Assembly: GCA_903928275.1 (NCBI GenBank)
Contig: CAIYQJ010000196.1
Location: forward strand, 1 to 5,419
DNA: 5,419 nt
Direction of reading: 5' to 3'
DNA from: an uncultured Chloroflexota bacterium
Lineage (GTDB): Bacteria; Chloroflexota; Limnocylindria; Limnocylindrales; CSP1-4
The position numbers were made by a program, and so were the translations under genes. A model generated the notes under the pieces. That model saw only the letters and a list, made by a program, of their open reading frames with translations. It did no database searches and had not been told where the DNA came from. Positions 1 to 5,120 of this stretch are shown in pieces; positions within the stretch are counted from its first letter, which is position 1; every line of letters begins with the position of its first letter.

Positions 1-416
1 GACTCCGACCCATGTCGTCTCGTCGCGAAGAACGGCACTATCCTCCACCGCGGCGGTGCTGCGGGGAAGGGACGCGTAAGAATCGGACACCCGGGCCGCT
101 CGAGCGGGCGCCTCGCCGGGAACGCGATCGGGCGGCTCGTTCGCACCGCGGCGTCGATCGCCGGCCGTTGGGGTGGTGGGCACGAGAGCGATCGAGCCTC
201 CGCAGCCGTAGGCGGCTGATCCACAGTCCCGCCCGGGCGTTCGGCGGCGATGGCGTGGACTCCGAACGGACTCCCCCGTCAGCCGCTCGAGAGGTCACAG
301 GGCATGCGGCCGGGTCACACGGGAAGCAAGCACCGCCTACCCTGTGTCGATGCTCGACGAGCAGGTGGCGGCGCGCGGCGTCGGACCATCCCCACCCCAC
401 ACTGGAGGACCGGCAC
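1..416. other. Upstream region without a supported gene
   Basis: I find no credible gene in this stretch. The methyltransferase frame stays open to position 12, but the extra 135 residues would be mostly Arg, Ser and Pro and resemble no domain, as expected of noncoding DNA at this GC content. Structures visible are a 12-bp perfect palindrome (CCGCTCGAGCGG, 96-107) and a hairpin with a 6-bp stem and a TAGG loop (CAGCCG/CGGCTG, 203-218). TATCCT (39-44) and TACCCT (338-343) resemble -10 hexamers. The second is suitably placed to serve the methyltransferase gene, but no good -35 goes with it (GTCACA at 314-319 is the nearest candidate). Confidence 0.55.
404..409 (+). promoter_or_regulatory. Shine-Dalgarno GGAGGA of the methyltransferase gene
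   Basis: GGAGGA lies 7 nt before the ATG at 417. It decides the start, because the reading frame stays open far upstream and an automatic caller could choose a start near position 12. Confidence 0.8.
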
Positions 417-1262
417 ATGGGCGGCGAGGCCCTCACGGAGACGGCCGACCACTACGACCGGGTCGCCGCGGGCTACCAGGAGTGGTGGGCTCCCGTGATC
501 GCTCCGGCGGCGCTCCGGCTCCTCGACCTCGTCGCCCCCGCGGTCGACGGTCGAGCGGACGCTGCCATCGTCGACGTGGGCTCGGGTACGGGAACCCTTG
601 CTCGCGCTGCCGTCGCTCGCTGGCCGGACGCCCGACTGACCGCGGTCGATCCCTCGCCGGGGATGCTCGCGACGGGGCGGTCGGAGGCGACCCGCACCCT
701 CGCGCCATCGGCCGCCGGGCGCCTCGACTGGCGTCTCGGCACAGCCGAGCGGCTGCCACTGGCGGACGACTGCGCGGATGCCGTCGTGTCGTCGTTCGCG
801 TTCCAGCGCATGCGCAGCCGGGCCGCCGGCCTGCGCGAGGCGTATCGGGTCCTCCGACCGGGAGGGATGGTCGCGGTCGTCACCTGGCTGGCCGCCGACC
901 GGCCATTCGAGCCGCGGGACCTCTACCTGGCGGTGATCCGCGAGCTGGGGCTCGAACGGCCGGCGTCCGGCGGGGTCCACCGCCCGTTCCGGAACGAGTC
1001 CTCTGCCGCGGCGCTCGTCCGGCGCGCCGGCTTCCGACGGGCGCGGGCGTTCGGGGGCACGGTCGAGAAGCGATGGACGCCCGATGCGTACGTGGCGTGC
1101 ATGTTCGCGGCCGAGGACCACGACTTCGTGGCCACCCTCGATGACCCGACGCGGGACCGGCTGGAGGCGCTGTGGCGCGAGCGGCTCTCCCGCCTCGAGG
1201 CGTCCGCCTTCCGCTACCGCGACCCGATCATCTACGTCGTCGGCGGCCGGCCCGGTCCCTGA
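417..1262 (+). CDS. Class I SAM-dependent methyltransferase (Methyltransf_11 / UbiE-like fold)
   Basis: This 281-aa soluble, probably cytoplasmic enzyme should transfer a methyl group from S-adenosylmethionine to an unidentified small molecule. The Rossmann-like core is clear. Motif I is VDVGSGTG at residues 52-59, and the acidic end of strand 2 is Asp78 in AVDPSPGML. ERLPLADDCADAVVSS (111-126) covers the strand-4 region, and REAYRVLRPGG (140-150) is the typical post-motif helix and turn. Residues 180-281 should form the variable substrate-facing part. They contain FRNESSAAALVRRAGF (191-206), the usual 'methyltransferase lid' helix and turn. The ATG at 417 is preferred because a strong SD precedes it by 7 nt and because the upstream extension looks noncoding. 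It converges on the lipocalin-like gene and has no same-strand partner in view. The family is certain; a quinone-pathway role is only one of many possibilities, and nothing nearby supports it. Confidence 0.92.
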   Translation: MGGEALTETADHYDRVAAGYQEWWAPVIAPAALRLLDLVAPAVDGRADAAIVDVGSGTGTLARAAVARWPDARLTAVDPSPGMLATGRSEATRTLAPSAAGRLDWRLGTAERLPLADDCADAVVSSFAFQRMRSRAAGLREAYRVLRPGGMVAVVTWLAADRPFEPRDLYLAVIRELGLERPASGGVHRPFRNESSAAALVRRAGFRRARAFGGTVEKRWTPDAYVACMFAAEDHDFVATLDDPTRDRLEALWRERLSRLEASAFRYRDPIIYVVGGRPGP

Positions 1263-1363
1263 CCGACGCCGGCGCACTCGGGACGAACGTCGCGCGGCCG
1301 CTTGGCCCCGTCACCGCGGGCCGGATCGAGGTGGCGCCGGATAGGCGGGTCGCGGCAGCCAGG

Positions 1364-1380
1364 CCCTCGATCGTCGAGGG
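1364..1380. terminator. Perfect hairpin between convergent genes, possible bidirectional terminator
   Basis: CCCTCGA (1364-1370) and TCGAGGG (1374-1380) form a perfect 7-bp stem around a TCG loop. It sits about 100 bp after the methyltransferase stop and about 55 bp after the lipocalin-like stop on the other strand, where a shared terminator is expected. Neither strand has a T tract after the stem, so it is not a canonical intrinsic terminator. In a high-GC genome this could still act as one, or be chance. Confidence 0.35.
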
Positions 1381-1433
1381 ATCCTGCCTCGCGGCCGGCC
1401 CTCGTTCGTGGACGCTGGAAGCGACGTCCGGGG

Positions 1434-1886
1434 TCAGTCGCTGGCGCGATCCCACACGAGGCGCTGGGCGCTCGACCGGCCACCGGCCACGATCGGGTCA
1501 GTGCTGAGCATGAGGGTCCGACCGTCGTCCGAGAGGGTCGCGTGGCGGCGCTGCGATCCTCCTGCCCAGTTCGGGTAGAGGCTGATCGCGACATCGTGGA
1601 TCACGTCCGAGCCGTCGAGGTGATACGTCCCCGAGTAGGCAAGGAACGTCCCCAGTGCCGCGAGCCGCTGCTCGTCCGGGCCACCGAACGGGTCGTTCCC
1701 GTCGATCGGCGGACGACCCGCTGCGGAGATCGTCACGATCATCGTCCCGTCGGCCGTGTAGACGATGATCCCGACGGGCGACACGCCCATGACGTGCCCA
1801 GCCGACCCGTCGTCGAAGACGGAATCCCAGCTTTGCAGACGCCAGGTGCCGACGAGCTCGGGCAGGCTCAGGGACCGATCGTGCAT
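1434..1886 (-). CDS. Lipocalin-like domain protein (PF13924-type)
   Basis: A 150-aa protein that appears to consist of a single lipocalin-like domain. Visible hallmarks are the N-terminal LVGTW (11-15) opening the first strand, then the GIIVYTADGTM strand-turn (39-49), FLAYSGTYHLDG (81-92), and a C-terminal half VIHDVAISLYPNW followed by RRHATLSDDGRTLML (113-127). It ends with QRLVWDR. No signal peptide or membrane segment is visible, so it is probably cytoplasmic. The family is known as a small beta-barrel that may bind a hydrophobic ligand; its function is usually unassigned. The ATG at 1886 is chosen because AGGAGG precedes it by 5 nt; the frame opens to 1955, but those extra residues look unstructured. 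It lies 129 bp after the 88-aa membrane protein gene in the same direction, so it could be the last gene of a marR transcript or have its own promoter. I infer no enzymatic activity. Confidence 0.83.
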   Translation of the reverse strand: MHDRSLSLPELVGTWRLQSWDSVFDDGSAGHVMGVSPVGIIVYTADGTMIVTISAAGRPPIDGNDPFGGPDEQRLAALGTFLAYSGTYHLDGSDVIHDVAISLYPNWAGGSQRRHATLSDDGRTLMLSTDPIVAGGRSSAQRLVWDRASD

Positions 1887-1891
1887 GGTGC

Positions 1892-1897
1892 CCTCCT
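1892..1897 (-). promoter_or_regulatory. Shine-Dalgarno AGGAGG of the lipocalin-like gene
   Basis: On the minus strand a perfect AGGAGG lies 5 nt before the ATG at 1886. It fixes the start 23 codons inside the open frame that begins at 1955. Confidence 0.8.
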
Positions 1898-1957
1898 CTG
1901 CCAGACGGCGCGCTTCGAGCCTTCCCGGCGTCGGATCTCGCACCCCGGGCGCCACGA

Positions 1958-1979
1958 GACCGCCCTTTCGCCGGCGGTC
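1958..1979 (-). terminator. GC-rich hairpin downstream of the 88-aa membrane protein gene
   Basis: The sequences GACCGCC (1958-1964) and GGCGGTC (1973-1979) form a perfect 7-bp stem with an 8-nt loop. On the minus strand this lies about 37 nt after the stop of the 88-aa gene and about 70 nt before the lipocalin-like start. It could end or attenuate transcription between them. No T tract follows, so the call is tentative. Confidence 0.3.
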
Positions 1980-2015
1980 AAGCGGGTCTCCTGGCCGTCG
2001 GCGACGCGCGCATTC

Positions 2016-2282
2016 CTACCGTTCCGTGTCGTCCACGGACCCGGGCTCGGCAGCGGTGATGGTCCCACCGCGGGCGGCCTCACGGCGGGCCGCCTCGCGA
2101 CCCTGCCTGTGGCCCACCCAGTACACCTGCTCGTACCACACGAGGTCGATGACCAGGGTGCCGATGAACACGACCCAGAAGACGGGCGCGCCCTGTGCCG
2201 TGGCCCCCTGCACGACGAGCGCGAGGCCTATGGCAAGAAGGCCCGCCAACCAGATCGCCCGTGACTCGTAATGTCCGCGCAC
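2016..2282 (-). CDS. Small integral membrane protein of unknown function (88 aa, two TM segments)
   Basis: I do not recognise the family. The protein opens with a short basic head (MRGHYESR). A first hydrophobic segment spans about residues 9-26 (IWLAGLLAIGLALVVQG) and a second spans about 34-50 (VFWVVFIGTLVIDLVWY), separated by a short Gly/Ala/Gln turn. A charged tail of about 38 residues follows, with HRQGREAARREAARGG and an acidic end. A helical hairpin with both ends cytoplasmic fits the positive charges at either end. The GTG start at 2282 is chosen because AAGGGGG lies 7 nt upstream and the hydrophobic segment starts right after. The frame is open far upstream, but there it runs antisense to or across the marR gene and is not credible. 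It is 137 bp downstream of marR in the same direction. A role in efflux or envelope stress would be guesswork. Confidence 0.72.
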   Translation of the reverse strand: MRGHYESRAIWLAGLLAIGLALVVQGATAQGAPVFWVVFIGTLVIDLVWYEQVYWVGHRQGREAARREAARGGTITAAEPGSVDDTER

Positions 2283-2289
2283 TCGTGCA

Positions 2290-2296
2290 CCCCCTT
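2290..2296 (-). promoter_or_regulatory. Shine-Dalgarno AAGGGGG of the 88-aa membrane protein gene
   Basis: On the minus strand AAGGGGG is separated by 7 nt from the GTG at 2282. It is the main reason for choosing this non-ATG start. Ten bases further upstream is TATCCT (2311-2306, minus strand), which could be a -10 element, but no convincing -35 accompanies it. Confidence 0.6.
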
Positions 2297-2395
2297 GTCT
2301 CGGACAGGATAGGCGGGCGGAACGGCCCGGACGCTTTGGTCGAGCCGGCCCACCGTCCGCCCCGGCCTCGGCCAGGATCGCCCCGAGCCGCGGAC

Positions 2396-2413
2396 GCGAC
2401 CGCGACCGCGACC
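2396..2413. repeat. Three tandem GCGACC hexamers
   Basis: GCGACC occurs three times in a row just beyond the marR stop codon, in the gap before the 88-aa gene. It is a short tandem repeat with no evident function and is best treated as GC-rich slippage. Confidence 0.6.
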
Positions 2414-2419
2414 TCCGCC

Positions 2420-2980
2420 CTAGCCGCCCGACGTCCGGAGCGACGCGAGGAAGCGGCGGAGGAAGACCGCCACCGCGGCCCGCTCCACGGATCCCATCCC
2501 CGTGAGCGCGGCCTCGACCGATCCGCCCCGCCACTGGTAGGCGCGCTCCACCCTCTCGACGGCCATCGGCGTCAGCCGGACGCGCACCACCCGCCGATCG
2601 GCCGCATCGCGCTCGCGGTCGACGTAGCCGGCCCGCTCCAGCTCGTCCACGACCCGGCTCGCCCAGCCCTGCGAGATGCCCAGGCCCTGCGCCAGCTGGC
2701 CGATCGTCTGGGGGCCCTCGTCGTGGATGTGGATCGCGGCCCGGATGACATGCGCGGAGGCCGGACCGGCCTCCGCCGGCATCGCGGTGACTGAGCCGTC
2801 TCCAGCAGCCGGAGCACCGCTGGCGCCAGGTGTCGCCTGCTCCGTTCCCGCCCGCTGCCCGACGTAGCCCGCCCGCAAGAGCTCGGCGAGCATCCGGCTG
2901 ATCTCCAGGGCCTCGGGGCCGGGCCCCGTCATGGTCACCGGTGGCTTGACAGCCCGCTGCGGACCAGATACATTCGGCAC
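2420..2980 (-). CDS. MarR-family transcriptional regulator
   Basis: A 186-aa winged-helix DNA-binding protein, most likely a dimeric repressor released by a small ligand. The DNA-binding part is clear. It comprises TIGQLAQGLGIS (92-103), the recognition helix QGWASRVVDELERAG (104-118), and the beta wing YVDRERDAADRRVVRVRLT (119-137) with the family's D-x-R/R signature. The C-terminal helices (138-182, ending FLRRFLASL) should form the dimer interface with the first helix (ALEISRMLAELLRAGYV, 24-40). Between residues 43 and 73 is an Ala/Gly/Pro-rich stretch that ordinary MarR proteins (about 140-150 aa) lack. The GTG at 2980 is favoured by GAGGA 9 nt upstream. An in-frame ATG at 2932 (residue 17) has no good SD, but would free the exporter promoter from overlapping this gene. 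Divergence from an MFS pump 33 bp away implies control of that pump and probably of itself. Confidence 0.88.
   Translation of the reverse strand: MPNVSGPQRAVKPPVTMTGPGPEALEISRMLAELLRAGYVGQRAGTEQATPGASGAPAAGDGSVTAMPAEAGPASAHVIRAAIHIHDEGPQTIGQLAQGLGISQGWASRVVDELERAGYVDRERDAADRRVVRVRLTPMAVERVERAYQWRGGSVEAALTGMGSVERAAVAVFLRRFLASLRTSGG
2946..2974 (+). promoter_or_regulatory. Sigma-70-type promoter of the MFS exporter
   Basis: A perfect -35 TTGACA (2946-2951) is followed, after exactly 17 bp, by the -10 TACATT (2969-2974, 4 of 6 consensus positions). The predicted start of transcription is near 2981, giving a 5' leader of about 33 nt to the ATG at 3014. The promoter lies within codons 3 to 12 of the regulator gene if that gene starts at 2980. 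Confidence 0.7.
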
Positions 2981-2985
2981 GAAGA

Positions 2986-3008
2986 TTATTCCTCACGCAA
3001 AGGATATA
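2986..3008. promoter_or_regulatory. Candidate MarR operator between the divergent starts
   Basis: The arms ATTCCT (2988-2993) and AGGATA (3001-3006), 7 nt apart and flanked by A/T-rich bases, make an imperfect dyad. It spans about 20 bp, the size expected for a MarR dimer site, and lies just downstream of the predicted exporter start. A second small dyad, TTCG-GCA-CGAA (2973-2983), overlaps the -10 and start point. A caution is that AGGA belongs to each of the two divergent SDs, so part of the symmetry arises automatically. The minus-strand TATCCT (3006-3001), with TCGACC 16 bp upstream, could also be the -10/-35 of the regulator gene itself. Confidence 0.4.
2990..2994 (-). promoter_or_regulatory. 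Shine-Dalgarno GAGGA of the marR-like gene
   Basis: On the minus strand GAGGA is 9 nt before the GTG at 2980. It supports this start over the in-frame ATG at 2932, which is preceded by no comparable purine tract. Confidence 0.55.
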
Positions 3009-3013
3009 CCCGC

Positions 3014-4651
3014 ATGAACCTCGGTCGAGCCCGCTGGCTGACCCTCCTGGCACTCAGCCTCGGCATCTCCATCATCGTCGTCGACGCCACGATCGTGAAC
3101 GTGGCCATCCCGTCCATCGTACGGGACCTCGGCCTCGACGGACCCGGTGCGGAGTGGATCATCTCGATCTACCCGCTCGTGTTCGCCGCCCTGCTCATCA
3201 CGTTCGGCAGGACCGGCGACGTCCTGGGCCGCAAGCGCCTGTACGTGTTCGGCCTGATCACCTTCGTCGGCGCGTCACTGCTGGCCGGCCTCGCCCCCAC
3301 CGGGCCGCTCCTCCTCGCGGCGCGGGTCCTCCAGGGCGTCGGCGGCGCGGCGATCGCGCCCGCGACCCAGTCCATCCTCAACGCCACGTTCCGCGGGCGG
3401 GATCGCGCGGTCGCGTTCGCCGTCTACGGCTCGATCATCGGCGGCATGGCCGCCCTCGGACCCCTCCTCGGTGGCTGGCTCACCACGAACCTCTCCTGGC
3501 GGCTCGCGTTCCTCATCAACCTGCCGATCGGCCTGATCGCCCTGGCTGCGACGCTCCTGTGGGTCGCCGAGTCGCGCGACGAGGACGCCCGTCGCGGGTT
3601 CGACGCACCGGGCTTCGCCACTCTTTCGCTCGGTCTCGCGGCCGTCGTGTTCGGCCTGATCGAGGGCGCCAGCTACGGCTGGATCGCGCCGACCAGGGCC
3701 TTCGCGATCGGGGGCTGGACCTGGCCGCTCGAGAACGTCTCGATCATCCCGGTCGCCTTCGGGTTCGGCTTCGCGAGCCTCGCGGCGTTCGTGCTCATCG
3801 AGCTCCGCCGCCAGCGCGCGGGCAGGTTCATCCTCTTCGACTTCACCCTCTGGCAGAACCCGTCCTTCCGGTTCGGCAACCTGACGGCGACGATCGTCGC
3901 CCTCGGCGAGTTCGGCCTCCTGTTCGCGCTGCCGCTGTTCCTCCAGGGCGTCCTCGGATATTCGGCGTTCGAGACCGGGCTGGCCTTCCTCACACTCGCC
4001 GTCGGGTCGTTCGCGGCGGCGCCGATCGCGGGCGGCATCGCGCACCGTTTCGCGCCGAGGCGCGTCGTCCAGATCGGCATGGCGCTCGAGACGATCGGCG
4101 TCCTGGGGACGGCCCTGCTCCTCTCGCGCACGGTCAGCGGCTTGGCCCTCGCCGGTCCGCTCTTCGTGTACGGCCTGGGTGTCGGGTTCGCCACCGCGCA
4201 GCTCGCCAACGTCGTCCTGTCCGAGGTTCCGCCGGAGCGCTCGGGCCTCGCGTCGGGAGCGAACTCCACGATGCGCCAGATCGGCTCCGCGATCGGTGCG
4301 GCGCTCATCGGCACGGTCCTTCTCACGGGCCTCACCACCGGGACGCAGGCCAACCTCGCTGCGATCCCCGGGTTGCCGGCGGCGAGCGCGGAGCAGATCG
4401 TCGGCGTCGTCCGGTCCTCGGACGGCCAGGCGCTCATCGCGATGCGCGATGACCCCCGGTACGCAGCCGTGGTGCCGGCGGTCGAGACCGCGTTCACGGA
4501 CGCGGCGCGCACCGCGGGCCTCGTCGCGGCCGGCTTCGTGGCACTCGGCTTCCTGTTCTCGCTGCTGCTGCCGCGCTCTGCGCGCGAGGTCGCCGAGGCC
4601 GAGTCGGTCGCCACGCGCCGTCTCGGCCTGGGCATCGAGCCGGCCGACTGA
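3014..4651 (+). CDS. MFS drug exporter, DHA2 family (EmrB/QacA-like, 14 TM)
   Basis: A 545-aa inner-membrane, proton-driven multidrug exporter by family. Landmarks in order are the helix-1 signature DATIVNVAIP (24-33) and motif A GRTGDVLGRKRLY (65-77) in the loop after helix 2. Motif B follows as RVLQGVGGAAIAPA (104-117). The antiporter motif C is GSIIGGMAALGPLLGG (139-154), then WRLAFLINLPIG (162-173) leads into helix 6. Length and spacing suit 14 helices. A hydrophilic stretch at about 441-495 lies before the last helix (about 500-519), as is usual for DHA2 proteins, and the tail is short and charged. The ATG at 3014 has AAAGGA 9 nt upstream and a promoter at 2946-2974. Substrates cannot be read from the sequence. 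No EmrA-like adaptor is adjacent, so it probably works alone. Control by the divergent MarR-like protein is likely. Confidence 0.95.
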   Translation: MNLGRARWLTLLALSLGISIIVVDATIVNVAIPSIVRDLGLDGPGAEWIISIYPLVFAALLITFGRTGDVLGRKRLYVFGLITFVGASLLAGLAPTGPLLLAARVLQGVGGAAIAPATQSILNATFRGRDRAVAFAVYGSIIGGMAALGPLLGGWLTTNLSWRLAFLINLPIGLIALAATLLWVAESRDEDARRGFDAPGFATLSLGLAAVVFGLIEGASYGWIAPTRAFAIGGWTWPLENVSIIPVAFGFGFASLAAFVLIELRRQRAGRFILFDFTLWQNPSFRFGNLTATIVALGEFGLLFALPLFLQGVLGYSAFETGLAFLTLAVGSFAAAPIAGGIAHRFAPRRVVQIGMALETIGVLGTALLLSRTVSGLALAGPLFVYGLGVGFATAQLANVVLSEVPPERSGLASGANSTMRQIGSAIGAALIGTVLLTGLTTGTQANLAAIPGLPAASAEQIVGVVRSSDGQALIAMRDDPRYAAVVPAVETAFTDAARTAGLVAAGFVALGFLFSLLLPRSAREVAEAESVATRRLGLGIEPAD

Positions 4652-4751
4652 GCCCGAGACTCCGGAGGACGTGGGCCGGCGAGCCCGGAAGCGGCGCCCG
4701 GACGCAGTGCCCAGAAGCAGCGCCGACAAGGCGAGGACCCGGTGCCGCCGC

Positions 4752-4769
4752 GATCCGGCGCGCCGGATC
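4752..4769. repeat. 18-bp perfect palindrome downstream of the MFS gene
   Basis: GATCCGGCG joined to CGCCGGATC is fully self-complementary. As RNA it would give a 7-bp stem with a CGCG loop, about 100 bp after the exporter stop. It could be a transcription end structure without a T tract or a protein-binding site. No other copy is seen in the window. Confidence 0.55.
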
Positions 4770-4783
4770 CTCCTGTCGGACGC

Positions 4784-4867
4784 CTGGCAGGGGCTGATCG
4801 TGTAGACCGGATCGAACACCTGGGTGGGGTTGCCGTCCTGGTCGGTCAGGCCCGCGAGGCTGGTCAT
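4784..4867 (-). pseudogene. Orphan coding-like fragment, possible gene remnant
   Basis: Read on the minus strand from an ATG at 4867, about 28 codons give a protein-like sequence beginning MTSLAGLTDQDGNPTQVFDP and continuing VYTISPCQ. Composition is balanced and codons end almost always in G or C, unlike the Arg/Ser/Pro-rich noise of surrounding frames. GAGG lies 9 nt upstream of the ATG. After Gln28 the frame stays open but turns Arg-rich and runs antisense into the exporter gene, so it cannot be an intact gene. LTDQDGNP loosely recalls the start of redoxin or SCO-like domains, but I do not trust this. It may be a decayed remnant, or chance. Confidence 0.22.
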
Positions 4868-5075
4868 CCCAGTCTGCCTCGGGCAGCGGGAGCGGACGGA
4901 AGCCCGGCTCGGCCTCGGACGGCGCCTCGCCACCAGTTGGCTGCGGACCCGCTGCTCGTCGTCAGCGACGGACCGCCCGCCGACCAGCCGGGCGCGGCTA
5001 CGTCGTGTGCAGGTCTCCGACGGGCCGTTGCGCACTCGTGCCCGCGCTGGTCGAGGTGACACGCTCGCTTCCAAC

Positions 5076-5103
5076 GCTGGTTGAACGCTGGCGTCCAACC
5101 AGC
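5076..5103. promoter_or_regulatory. 28-bp imperfect palindrome beside the lipoprotein start
   Basis: Outer arms GCTGGTTG (5076-5083) and CAACCAGC (5096-5103) match perfectly, and inner arms ACGC (5085-5088) and GCGT (5091-5094) match around a central TG. In all, 12 of 14 base pairs are complementary. It overlaps a direct repeat of AACGCTGG (5073-5080 and 5084-5091) with an 11-bp period, about one helical turn. It ends 5 nt before the SD at 5109, so it is either an operator or a hairpin in the mRNA leader that could influence translation. Confidence 0.5.
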
Positions 5104-5108
5104 AACGC

Positions 5109-5114
5109 AGGGAG
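5109..5114 (+). promoter_or_regulatory. Shine-Dalgarno AGGGAG of the lipoprotein gene
   Basis: AGGGAG lies 6 nt before the GTG at 5121. Together with the signal peptide that follows, it fixes this non-ATG start. Confidence 0.7.
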
Positions 5115-5120
5115 CACATC

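Larger units (their letters stand above)
4652..5120. other. Intergenic stretch with palindromes and a coding-like fragment
   Basis: No complete gene is supported across these 469 bases. Reading frames are open on both strands, but none combines an SD, a sensible composition and a proper end. What it does hold is an 18-bp perfect palindrome (4752-4769), a minus-strand stretch of about 28 codons with coding-like character (4784-4867), two AACGCTGG copies 11 bp apart (5073 and 5084), and an overlapping 28-bp imperfect palindrome (5076-5103). Near 4688 and 4714 two 11-bp elements (GAAGCGGCGCC and GAAGCAGCGCC) differ at one base. I could not find a convincing promoter for the downstream lipoprotein gene. 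Confidence 0.6.

Noticed and set aside
12..416. N-terminal extension of the methyltransferase to an ATG at position 12 (416 aa in total)
   Set aside because: The extra residues are Arg/Ser/Pro-rich with no domain features, and a strong GGAGGA 7 nt before ATG 417 marks the true start.
1302..2264. A 320-codon plus-strand open frame across the lipocalin-like and 88-aa genes
   Set aside because: It is antisense to two genes with good SDs and recognisable protein features, has no domain of its own and is dominated by Arg/Pro/His.
2328..2359. Inverted repeat CGGACG/CGTCCG considered as a terminator of the marR-like gene
   Set aside because: The stem has only 6 bp around a 20-nt loop and no T tract, too weak to call.
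2283..3053. Upstream extension of the 88-aa membrane protein to a 345-aa frame
   Set aside because: The extension overlaps the whole marR-like gene in another frame on the same strand and is Gly/Arg-rich noise. The GTG at 2282 has its own SD and directly precedes the first membrane segment.
4688..4724. Two 11-bp near-identical elements (GAAGCGGCGCC and GAAGCAGCGCC) considered as a repeat
   Set aside because: Only two short copies, differing at one base, in GC-rich DNA; no more support than chance.
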